Positions 1 through 6,652 of a stretch of 7,260 bases of DNA are shown piece by piece. Position numbers and translations under genes: made by a program. How positions within the stretch are numbered: the first letter of the stretch is position 1; each line of letters begins with the position of its first letter. The notes beneath the pieces are model-generated. The model worked only from the letters and a program-made list of their open reading frames with translations. It was not told the origin of the DNA and did no database searches. Source of the DNA: CAYTSW01 sp964440605 (GTDB lineage: Bacteria; Planctomycetota; Phycisphaerae; Phycisphaerales; UBA1924); NCBI GenBank assembly GCA_964440605.1, contig CAYTSW010000134.1, positions 1 to 7,260 on the forward strand, in the 5' to 3' direction.

Positions 1-2014
1 GCTCGAGCAGGTCGTACAGCGCCCGGCTCTCGATGGCGTCGGCCTCGTCGTGGTTGTCGTACGCCTCGCCCTTGCCGATCGCAAAGCCCAGGTCGGGCTC
101 GTAGGCCTCGTCCCACCACCCGTCGAGGATCGAGCAGTTGATCACGCCGTTCATGGCGCACTTCATCCCGCTCGTGCCCGAGGCCTCCAGCCCGCGGCGG
201 GGCGTGTTGAGCCAGAGATCGCAGCCCCGGACGAGCCAGCGCGCGATGTTCATGTCGTAATCCTCGAGGAAGACGATCCGCCGAAGCCCCGGCTCGCTCT
301 CGCTCAACTTCACGAGCGAACGGATGAGTTCCTTGCCCGGCCCGTCGGCGGGGTGAGCCTTGCCGGCGATGAGGATCTGCACGGGGCGATCGGCGTGGGT
401 CAGCAGCCTCTTGAAGCGTTCGAGGTCGTGCGTCATGAGTGTGCCGCGCTTGTAGGTGGCAAAGCGTCGCGCGAAGCCGATGGTGAAGACGTCGGGGTCG
501 AGCACGGCGATCGCCTGCTCGATCTCGGAGGTGCCCCCGCCCCGCGCCAGCAACTGGTCGCGCACGGTTTTGCGCGTCCAGGCGATCAGCTTCTCGCGGC
601 TGCGGGTGCGGAAGCGCCAGAGCTCCTCGTCGGGGATCTCGTGCACGTTGTCCCAGATGCCGAAGTCGGTCGGGTCAAGCTGCCAGTCGGGCCCGAGGTA
701 GCGGTCGTACAGCGCGACGAGCTCGGGCGCGATCCACGAGCGTGGGTGCACCCCGTTGGTGACGTGCCCGATGGGCACCTCTTCCTCCGGCGTGCCCGGG
801 AAGAGGTCGCGCCACATCGCGCGGCTGACACGCCCGTGCAGCTGCGACACGCCGTTGCTGAACTGGCTGGTCCGCAGCGCGAGCACTGCCATCGAGAAGA
901 ACTCATTCTGGTCGAACGGGTTGGCCCTCCCGAGCCCGAACAGCTCGTCCATCGTGCACCCCAGGCGATCGGGCAGGTGGCCCAGGTACTGCTTGACCAG
1001 GTCGGGCGCGAAGCGGTCGATCCCCGCGGGCACGGGCGTGTGCGTGGTAAAGATGTTGCCCGACGCCCCGGCGCGCAACGCGCCCTGGAAGTCGAGGCCG
1101 TGCGAGCCGCGCAAGCGCACCATGCGCTCGAGCCCCAGGAACGCCGCGTGCCCCTCGTTGATGTGATAGACGTTCGGGCGCTCGCCCACGGCTTCCAACG
1201 CCCGGATCCCGCCGATGCCCAGCACGATCTCCTGCTGGATGCGCGTTTCGATGTTCCCGCCGTAGAGCGTCTTGGTGATGGCCCGGTCGGCGGCGGAGTT
1301 CACGGGCAGGTTCGCGTCGAGCAGATACAGCGGGATGCGCCCGACATCGCAGCGCCACACCGCCAGGCGCAGCTCGCGCCCCGGCAGCTCGACGGTCACC
1401 TCGACGCCCACGCCATCGTCGTCACGCACACGCCGGATCGGCTGGTTGGCGAAGTCGAGGTCGGGGTACGTCTCCTGCTGCCAACCGTCGGCCGAGAGGT
1501 ACTGGTGGAAGTACCCGTTGGCGTAGAGCAGCCCCACACCGCACATCGGCACGCCCAGCTCCGACGCCGCCTTTAGGTGGTCGCCCGCGAGACACCCCAG
1601 GCCGCCCGAGTAGATCTGGAAGCACTCGGTCAGCCCGAACTCGGCCGAGAAATACGCAACGCGGATGGGCTCGCCCTCTTCCGGGCCGCACAACTCGGCG
1701 TACTGGCGCTGGAACCACGACAGCCGCTCGTTGTGGTACTTGAACCCCGCGTGCACCAGATGCAGCGCGTGCAGATAGCTGCGGTCCTGCGCGACGCGCT
1801 CGAGCACGTCCTGGTCGATCGAGCCCAGCAGCTTGACCGGGTTGTGCCCGGTCTCTTCCCACAACTCGCGGTCGAGCCGTACGAAGAGCTCGACGGCTTC
1901 GGGGTGCCACGTCCACCAGAGGTTGTGCGCGATCTCCAGCAGCGGCTGGAGCGGCTCGGGCACATTCGGGACAACGCGGAAGGAGCGAATCGCGGCCTGA
2001 CCTGCGTGGAGCAT
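1..2014 (-). CDS. glgP: Alpha-glucan (glycogen) phosphorylase, DUF3417 type, 3' end off window
   Basis: Cytoplasmic PLP enzyme that releases glucose-1-phosphate from alpha-1,4-glucan ends using phosphate. The 671 visible residues begin at ATG 2014. Residues 1-115 resemble the DUF3417 N-terminal domain (NLWWTWHPEA at 31-40). The catalytic fold follows: GGLGCLAGDHLKA (137-149), HINEGHAAF (284-292), THTPVPAG (324-331) with His325 matching muscle His377, and ARRFATYKRG (515-524), where Arg517 and Lys522 match muscle Arg569 and Lys574. EASGTSGMKCAMNG (610-623) carries Lys618, the expected PLP Schiff-base lysine, and Glu610, matching muscle Glu672. Muscle Lys568 is replaced by Arg516. The frame is uninterrupted to position 2, so the gene is truncated by the window and not broken; tens of residues up to about 200 are missing. 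It lies 108 bp downstream of murJ on the same strand. The family is certain; glycogen versus maltodextrin preference cannot be read. Confidence 0.95.
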   Translation of the reverse strand, partial: MLHAGQAAIRSFRVVPNVPEPLQPLLEIAHNLWWTWHPEAVELFVRLDRELWEETGHNPVKLLGSIDQDVLERVAQDRSYLHALHLVHAGFKYHNERLSWFQRQYAELCGPEEGEPIRVAYFSAEFGLTECFQIYSGGLGCLAGDHLKAASELGVPMCGVGLLYANGYFHQYLSADGWQQETYPDLDFANQPIRRVRDDDGVGVEVTVELPGRELRLAVWRCDVGRIPLYLLDANLPVNSAADRAITKTLYGGNIETRIQQEIVLGIGGIRALEAVGERPNVYHINEGHAAFLGLERMVRLRGSHGLDFQGALRAGASGNIFTTHTPVPAGIDRFAPDLVKQYLGHLPDRLGCTMDELFGLGRANPFDQNEFFSMAVLALRTSQFSNGVSQLHGRVSRAMWRDLFPGTPEEEVPIGHVTNGVHPRSWIAPELVALYDRYLGPDWQLDPTDFGIWDNVHEIPDEELWRFRTRSREKLIAWTRKTVRDQLLARGGGTSEIEQAIAVLDPDVFTIGFARRFATYKRGTLMTHDLERFKRLLTHADRPVQILIAGKAHPADGPGKELIRSLVKLSESEPGLRRIVFLEDYDMNIARWLVRGCDLWLNTPRRGLEASGTSGMKCAMNGVINCSILDGWWDEAYEPDLGFAIGKGEAYDNHDEADAIESRALYDLLE

Positions 2015-2122
2015 GGGGCTCTGCCTCTTCGGAAACGGCGCCTGGTCGCCCTGCACGCGGGGTCTTCCGGCACGGTCTTCAGTCTACGCGCCGGGTGTGA
2101 TCATCGAATCGTCCGAAACGGG
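2015..2122 (-). other. Intergenic gap between murJ and glgP (possible glgP leader or promoter)
   Basis: This 108-bp gap separates two co-oriented genes. Read on the minus strand, it has a -10-like hexamer TAGACT (2086-2081, four of six consensus bases) but no good -35 box at 16-18 bp. It also has two copies of GAAGACC (plus positions 2074-2080 and 2061-2067), 13 bp apart. No hairpin followed by a T-run marks a murJ terminator. glgP could therefore be read through from murJ, have its own promoter, or both. No small gene or conserved RNA is evident. Confidence 0.3.
2024..2030 (-). promoter_or_regulatory. Possible ribosome binding site of glgP
   Basis: The minus strand reads GAAGAGG here, leaving 9 bases before the ATG at 2014. 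This is a partial match to the Shine-Dalgarno core and has a usable spacing. It supports the chosen start, where the conserved N-terminal domain also begins. Neither murJ nor the secreted-protein gene has a comparable purine tract, so this is the only recognisable site in the window. A chance match is possible. Confidence 0.4.
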
Positions 2123-3811
2123 TCAGCCGTCCACGCGACCACGCACGACCCAGCGCAGTTCCGCCGCACGGGTCACCAGCGCCCACGCCAGGTAGACGAC
2201 GCCGCCGACGACCACGAACGCCGCGAGGCGCAGGACGTGCCCCGTCCACACACCGCCCGTGGTGGCCTCGTCCGCGATGGTTGGGTAGGCGACGGCAAGC
2301 CCAACGAGCGACGCGGCCATTGCGACGCTGCCGCCCGCCGACATCACCAGTGAGCGGGCCGTCGGTCCGTCCACAACGCCCCGGCCGGCGCCCGACATCA
2401 GCCGGTGGCAGCACGCGAGCAGGGCAACCGTCTGGGCCCCGGCCGCGATGGCGGTCGCCAGCGCCAGACCCCGCTCGGCCATGGGCCACATGAGCGTCGC
2501 GCTCAGCGCGATGTTCCCCACCACGGTCACCACGCCGACGCGCATGGGCGTGCGCGTGTCGCCGGCCGCGAAGAAGGCCCGCGTGAGTACGTGGGTCAGC
2601 GAGTACGCCCATACCGCCAGGGCGTAGAACCGCAGCACGTCGGCGACGCGCTCCGCCGAGGCGGCGTCGAACCGACCGCCGAAGTAGATCGCCGCCGCCA
2701 GATCGTCCGCGACGACCCACAGCCCGGCGGTTGCCGGCGCGCCGATGAACATCGCGGTGCGCAGCCCGCGTCGCAGCGTCACGACGAAGTCCGCGGGGGC
2801 GTCCCCGGGCCGCTCGTGCAGCGTCCAGTCGCCCGCGGCGCGGGCGAGCGTGGGGAAGACCGCGGTCGCGATCGCCAGCCCGAAGACGCCCAGCGGGAAC
2901 TGGTACAGGCGCGACCCGTAGAAGAGCACCCCCGCCGCCGCCTCGTCCATCGGGTACGCTGAGCCGTCGGGCAGCGTCGGTGAGACGACCACCGGGTAGC
3001 CCGCGAGCAGGCTGTCGATGACGGTGCCCAGTTGCAGCGTGCCCATGCCGATGAGCACGGGGAACATCCTGCGGAGCAGGGCGCCCGCTTCGCGCCGCGC
3101 CGGCGCGAGGTGCGTCGTCCAGACGACCGAGCCCCGCAGGGTCAACGCGCACCACCCGACCTGCAGAATCCCCGCCGCGACCACCGCCAGCGCCAGCGTC
3201 AGCGCGACCGCTTCCAGGCGCCATCCGAGCCACCACCCCGCCGACGCGGCCCCCCCGATCATCATCACGTTCAGGATGATCGATGACGCCGCGTGCGGCA
3301 CGAATCGACCGTGCGTCTGCAACATCCCGCCCAGCATCGCGGTCGTGCAGACCAACGGCATGAAGGGCAGCATCACCATCCCGAGCTGGACCACGAGGAC
3401 GGTGTCGCCCGTCGCCCAGCCTCGCTTGAGCGCCAGCAGCCCCAGCAACTCGAGCACGACCACGACCAGCCCGAGCACGAGAAAGAGCCCGGCGACGACC
3501 ACCGAGGCCAGGCGACCGGCTTCGACGGGGTCCTTCTCGCGAAGCCGCGTGTAGGCGGGGATGAACGCCGCGGAGAGCGCCCCTTCTCCGAAGAGCCGGC
3601 GTGAGAGATTGGGGATCACGAAGGCCAGCACGAACGCCGACCAGATGGCCGAGGCCCCAAACACGCGCGCACAGACCGCATCGCGCAGCATCCCCGTGAT
3701 GCGGCTGACAACGGTCAGACCCGCGACGGTCCGGGCGTGGCCGAGAAAGTCGGACCGACCCCCCTCTTCACGCGGTTCATCGGTCCGAGTGTCGGGCGTT
3801 CGGTCGGTCAC
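2123..3811 (-). CDS. murJ: Lipid II flippase MurJ (MviN family)
   Basis: Inner-membrane MOP-superfamily flippase that moves lipid-linked peptidoglycan precursor to the periplasmic face. From the GTG start at 3811 it has 562 residues, near the family norm (E. coli 511), with about 14 hydrophobic segments. Aligned by eye to E. coli MurJ, Arg18, Arg24, Asp25, Arg52 and Glu57 correspond to Arg37, Arg43, Asp44, Arg71 and Glu76 here (SRITGMLRD and NLSRRLFGEGALSAAF). Arg270 corresponds to Arg301 in SRLYQFPLGVFG. E. coli Asp39 aligns with Ser58, Lys46 with Val and Glu273 with Gln. A loop of about 15 extra residues (around 273-292, TLPDGSAYPMDE) precedes the Arg301 helix, a feature I associate with planctomycetes. 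The only other candidate start, ATG 3904, would add 31 non-conserved residues and overlap the divergent gene. No Shine-Dalgarno is visible. An ordinary GC-rich, intact gene; family assignment is firm. Confidence 0.95.
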   Translation of the reverse strand: MTDRTPDTRTDEPREEGGRSDFLGHARTVAGLTVVSRITGMLRDAVCARVFGASAIWSAFVLAFVIPNLSRRLFGEGALSAAFIPAYTRLREKDPVEAGRLASVVVAGLFLVLGLVVVVLELLGLLALKRGWATGDTVLVVQLGMVMLPFMPLVCTTAMLGGMLQTHGRFVPHAASSIILNVMMIGGAASAGWWLGWRLEAVALTLALAVVAAGILQVGWCALTLRGSVVWTTHLAPARREAGALLRRMFPVLIGMGTLQLGTVIDSLLAGYPVVVSPTLPDGSAYPMDEAAAGVLFYGSRLYQFPLGVFGLAIATAVFPTLARAAGDWTLHERPGDAPADFVVTLRRGLRTAMFIGAPATAGLWVVADDLAAAIYFGGRFDAASAERVADVLRFYALAVWAYSLTHVLTRAFFAAGDTRTPMRVGVVTVVGNIALSATLMWPMAERGLALATAIAAGAQTVALLACCHRLMSGAGRGVVDGPTARSLVMSAGGSVAMAASLVGLAVAYPTIADEATTGGVWTGHVLRLAAFVVVGGVVYLAWALVTRAAELRWVVRGRVDG

Positions 3812-3895
3812 GGCGGCGAGTGTAGATGCGCCGGCATCGCTGTTGCGTTGTCCGGGGTGACCCCCGCCCGCCCGAGCACCGATCTCTCCCCCCGG
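3812..3895. promoter_or_regulatory. Divergent promoter region, murJ / secreted protein gene
   Basis: These 84 bp lie between the GTG of murJ and the ATG of the plus-strand gene, so both promoters must lie here or inside the coding ends. On the minus strand, TACACT (3824-3819) matches four of six -10 bases and sits only 7 bases before the murJ GTG, which would give a leaderless or nearly leaderless transcript. No convincing -35 box accompanies it. On the plus strand the second half is almost entirely C/G with no -10-like hexamer and no Shine-Dalgarno before 3896. Position as a promoter region is secure; the specific boxes are weak. Confidence 0.4.
3854..3864. repeat. Short palindrome in the divergent region
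   Basis: GGGGTGACCCC is a perfect inverted repeat with 5-bp arms around one central G. It lies about midway between the two divergent genes, where a repressor or activator dimer could control both. In DNA this rich in G and C, an 11-bp palindrome can arise by chance, and no second copy is visible in the window. The palindrome itself is certain; its function as an operator is a guess. Confidence 0.25.
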
Positions 3896-6646
3896 ATGAC
3901 CCACCGTTCCCGCATCCCGCCCGGCCCCTCCGGCGCGATCGCCTTCGCGGCGATGCTGCTGTGCTGCGCGCTGGCGTCCGAGGCGTGGGCCCAGACGCTC
4001 CGCCGTCCGCCCGGCGCGTCCCGGCTCGTCGCCTCATGGGACTTCGAGCGCCCCGAGGACCAGCGCGACCGCCTGCCGCTGGGCTGGTTCCGTTCGGTGC
4101 ATCAGCCCGACGAAGGCTCTCACCGCCCCGGCTTCCCGCCCTTCAACCGCGCCGAGGGCGACGCGGGGGCGGGCGTGGGCCGCTCGTTCGCGCTCCGGCT
4201 CGAGACGCGGGGCGGCAACACCTCTGTCCTGGTCGTGCGCGACGCCATCCCCGTCATCCCCGGCAGCGACTACCTGATCACCGCCAAGGTGCGCACCCAA
4301 GGCCTCGTCCACGCACGCGCACGCCTCGGTGCGCGGCTCATCGGCGAGACGGTCGCGGGCGACACGATCCTCCGCGAACCCCTGCCCAACGGCGTCTTCG
4401 TCAGCGAGCCCGTGTTCAGCGAAGAGGGCTGGTCGACGGTGCAGTTGCACGTCGACGGGCGCCAGGACGCCGCGTTCGTGCAACTCGACCTCCAGGTCGT
4501 CCAGCCGGAGCGATACGACGCCGCGCCGCTCGGCGCGCACCGCGTGCGCCCGGAAGACTTCTCCGGCGTCGCGTGGTTCGACGACATCCGCGTTTACCAG
4601 GTGCCGAGCATCCGCTTCGCGACGACGGAAGCGGACAACGTCGTGGTCGCGCCCGACGAGCCCGCGCTCGAGCTCCGCGTGCGTGATCACACCGGCGAGC
4701 GTCTGCGCGCGCGGATGCTCGTCTTCGATGGCGCGGGCGCCCTCGTGGATGAGCACACCCTGCCGCTCAACAGCCGGGGCGTCGTTACGGAACGCTGGAC
4801 GCCCGCGCTGCCGCGCTTCGGCTGGTATCGGGCGGCGGTGCAGATCGTCTCCGATCGGGGCGTCGTGGGTCAGCGGATCAGTCCCTTCGTGTGGCTGGCC
4901 AAGGGCCCGGAACGCGACGAGGCGGATCGGCGCGCCTTCGGCGTGCACCTGGGCACAACGCCCACCGCTGAGCTCGAGTCGGCCCCCGAGCTGCTGCGCG
5001 AACTCAAGACCGGCGCCGTCTGGCTCGATGTCTGGTCGCGCATCACGACCGGGGAAGGCCGGGGCGCGGTGGAGGCGGCGCGGGCGGCGAGCGGCGCCCT
5101 CGCGGGCGTCGTCGAGCAACTCGTGGACGATCGCCACGACGTCGTCTTTGCGCTCGATCGCGCCCCGGCGGTCGCGGCGACCGCGGACGGAGCCAGCGCG
5201 TCGGACCCGCTCTCGGTCCTCGCCAGCGAGAAGGACGACCTCTGGTCCGAGCAACTCGAACCGCTGCTGACGCGCTTCGGCGAACGCATCACGCGATGGC
5301 AGATCGGGCGGCTCGGCGACGACGAGCCGACGCGCCGCGCCACGCTTCAAGCCGAACTCGCGCGCGTCGCGCAGTCGCTCTCCCGCCTGGTGCCCCGACC
5401 CGAGCTCTCGACGCCCTGGCTGGCGAACGTCCGACCGCCCGACCTCACGTCGCCCGCGGCGTCCGTCATCGTTCCGGTGCCCACGACGCTGCGCCCCGAG
5501 GGCATGGCGGAACTGGTCGCGTCCCTTCCCGAGAGCGTGGAGGCGACCTTCGTGCTCGAGACGCTCGACCCCGCGGTCTACGGGCCGACGCAGCGCGGGC
5601 GCGACCTCTGCCGACGAGCCGTCGCCGCGTGGGAGGCCGGCGCACGATCGCTGGCGATCCGCACGCCCTGGGCGCATCGCTCACCCGCCCGCGGCGGGCC
5701 CGCGCCGGACGCGGCGTACCCGGTCTGGCGCACGCTCGCCGAGGAGCTCTCGGACTACCGGCCCGTCGCCGAGCTCTTCGTCGCCGAGGGGGCGCGGGCG
5801 ATCGTCGCGGCGCGCCAAGGCGACGACGCCGCGCTGATCGTGGCGTGGAACGAGTGGGCTCCGCCCGATCAGGCGGTGTTGCGCGGGCGGTTCGCCGAGG
5901 ACGCCCTCGCGGTCCGGGACCACGAGGGCAACGCACGCGTCGCGGAGGTGGAGGACGGCATGCACGCGGTCGCGCTGACACAGACGCCGCGCTTCATCAC
6001 CGGCGTCGACCTCGACCTCGCGCTCTTCCGCGCTGCGCTGCGCTTTGAGCCGTCCTTCCTCGAGAGTCGGGCGCAGCGGCACACCGTGGAACTCGTCGCC
6101 GAAAACCCCTGGAGCGTGCCGATCCGTCTTGCGATCGGCTTCGCCTCGCCCGAGTCGTGGGCGTTCGTGCCGCGCGTGGCGCGGGCGACGATCCCGCCCG
6201 GGGAGTCGGTGCGCCTCCCCGTGGAGCTGACGTTCGACGTGGGCGAGGCCTCGGGACGGCGCGTCGTCGAGGCGGAGGTGCTGGTGATCGCCAACCGCGA
6301 GTTCCCCGTGCAGCGCGTGCCGCTGATCGTCGAGCTCGGCCTCGAGCACATCGAGGTGTCGACCAACTACCGCTACGTCAACGGCCCCGATGGCCGCCCG
6401 GAGGATCTCATCGTCAGCCTGCTGGTCGCGAACACGGGCCCGAGGCGGATCCCGCTGCGCACGTTCCTCAACGCCCCGGGACGCGCGGGCCAGGAGTCGC
6501 TCATCCCGTCGCTCGAGCCAGGGGAGGCCCTCGTGCGCCGCTTCGTCTTCACCGATGCGCACGAGCTTGTCGGTCAGCGGGTGCGCGTGAGCGTGCTCGA
6601 GGTCAACGACACGGGCCGCATCAACCGATGGATCGAGCTGCGGTAG
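3896..6646 (+). CDS. Secreted multidomain protein, galactose-binding-like and TIM-barrel-like, function unknown
   Basis: A 916-residue exported protein. Residues 1-32 form a signal peptide: basic start (MTHRSR), hydrophobic core 13-27, likely cleavage after AWA (30-32). Residues 43-236 look like a jelly-roll carbohydrate-binding module, opening SWDFERPED and closing AWFDDIRVYQVP. Residues 240-335 look like a beta-sandwich. Residues 345-655 alternate strands and helices like a glycoside hydrolase clan A barrel (FGVHLG, AVWLDVWS, ITRWQIGRLGDDE, ATFVLETLDP, SLAIRTPW, LIVAWNEW), but no canonical Asn-Glu pair follows the WQIG strand. A small sandwich (658-715, ending PRFITGVDLDLALF) and two Ig-like modules (720-815 and 816-916) finish it. 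No membrane anchor or sorting signal is seen at the C-terminus. An in-frame ATG at 3737 lies inside murJ and would bury the signal peptide, so 3896 is preferred. It is divergent from murJ and convergent with the acyltransferase. Glycan binding or hydrolysis is inference; I cannot name a characterised relative. Confidence 0.85.
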   Translation: MTHRSRIPPGPSGAIAFAAMLLCCALASEAWAQTLRRPPGASRLVASWDFERPEDQRDRLPLGWFRSVHQPDEGSHRPGFPPFNRAEGDAGAGVGRSFALRLETRGGNTSVLVVRDAIPVIPGSDYLITAKVRTQGLVHARARLGARLIGETVAGDTILREPLPNGVFVSEPVFSEEGWSTVQLHVDGRQDAAFVQLDLQVVQPERYDAAPLGAHRVRPEDFSGVAWFDDIRVYQVPSIRFATTEADNVVVAPDEPALELRVRDHTGERLRARMLVFDGAGALVDEHTLPLNSRGVVTERWTPALPRFGWYRAAVQIVSDRGVVGQRISPFVWLAKGPERDEADRRAFGVHLGTTPTAELESAPELLRELKTGAVWLDVWSRITTGEGRGAVEAARAASGALAGVVEQLVDDRHDVVFALDRAPAVAATADGASASDPLSVLASEKDDLWSEQLEPLLTRFGERITRWQIGRLGDDEPTRRATLQAELARVAQSLSRLVPRPELSTPWLANVRPPDLTSPAASVIVPVPTTLRPEGMAELVASLPESVEATFVLETLDPAVYGPTQRGRDLCRRAVAAWEAGARSLAIRTPWAHRSPARGGPAPDAAYPVWRTLAEELSDYRPVAELFVAEGARAIVAARQGDDAALIVAWNEWAPPDQAVLRGRFAEDALAVRDHEGNARVAEVEDGMHAVALTQTPRFITGVDLDLALFRAALRFEPSFLESRAQRHTVELVAENPWSVPIRLAIGFASPESWAFVPRVARATIPPGESVRLPVELTFDVGEASGRRVVEAEVLVIANREFPVQRVPLIVELGLEHIEVSTNYRYVNGPDGRPEDLIVSLLVANTGPRRIPLRTFLNAPGRAGQESLIPSLEPGEALVRRFVFTDAHELVGQRVRVSVLEVNDTGRINRWIELR

Positions 6647-6652
6647 AGCGCC

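Noticed and set aside
50..1576. Plus-strand open frame of 508 codons, continued by another at 1577-2353
   Set aside because: It is antisense to glgP, whose minus-strand frame shows conserved phosphorylase motifs throughout. The plus-strand product is rich in H, R, P, A, V and D with no recognisable domain, as expected when the complement of GC-rich codons stays open.
2405..3604. Several plus-strand open frames of 70-185 codons
   Set aside because: They lie antisense to murJ, whose conserved residues and helices run through the whole interval. Their translations are arginine- and proline-rich shadows.
3737..3895. Upstream in-frame ATG for the secreted-protein gene
   Set aside because: Starting at 3737 would overlap murJ by 75 bp and place 53 non-hydrophobic residues before an obvious signal peptide. 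ATG 3896 puts the signal peptide at the N-terminus.
3812..3904. Upstream ATG (3904) as the murJ start
   Set aside because: The added 31 residues are Gly/Ala/Arg-rich and unlike MurJ N-termini, and the start would lie 9 bp inside the divergent coding region. GTG 3811 already gives a 20-residue polar lead before the first conserved segment.
4034..5677. Minus-strand open frame of 547 codons
   Set aside because: It is antisense to the secreted-protein gene. The plus-strand frame has a signal peptide and coherent domains; the minus-strand product is low-complexity R/A/D/E/H sequence with no family resemblance.
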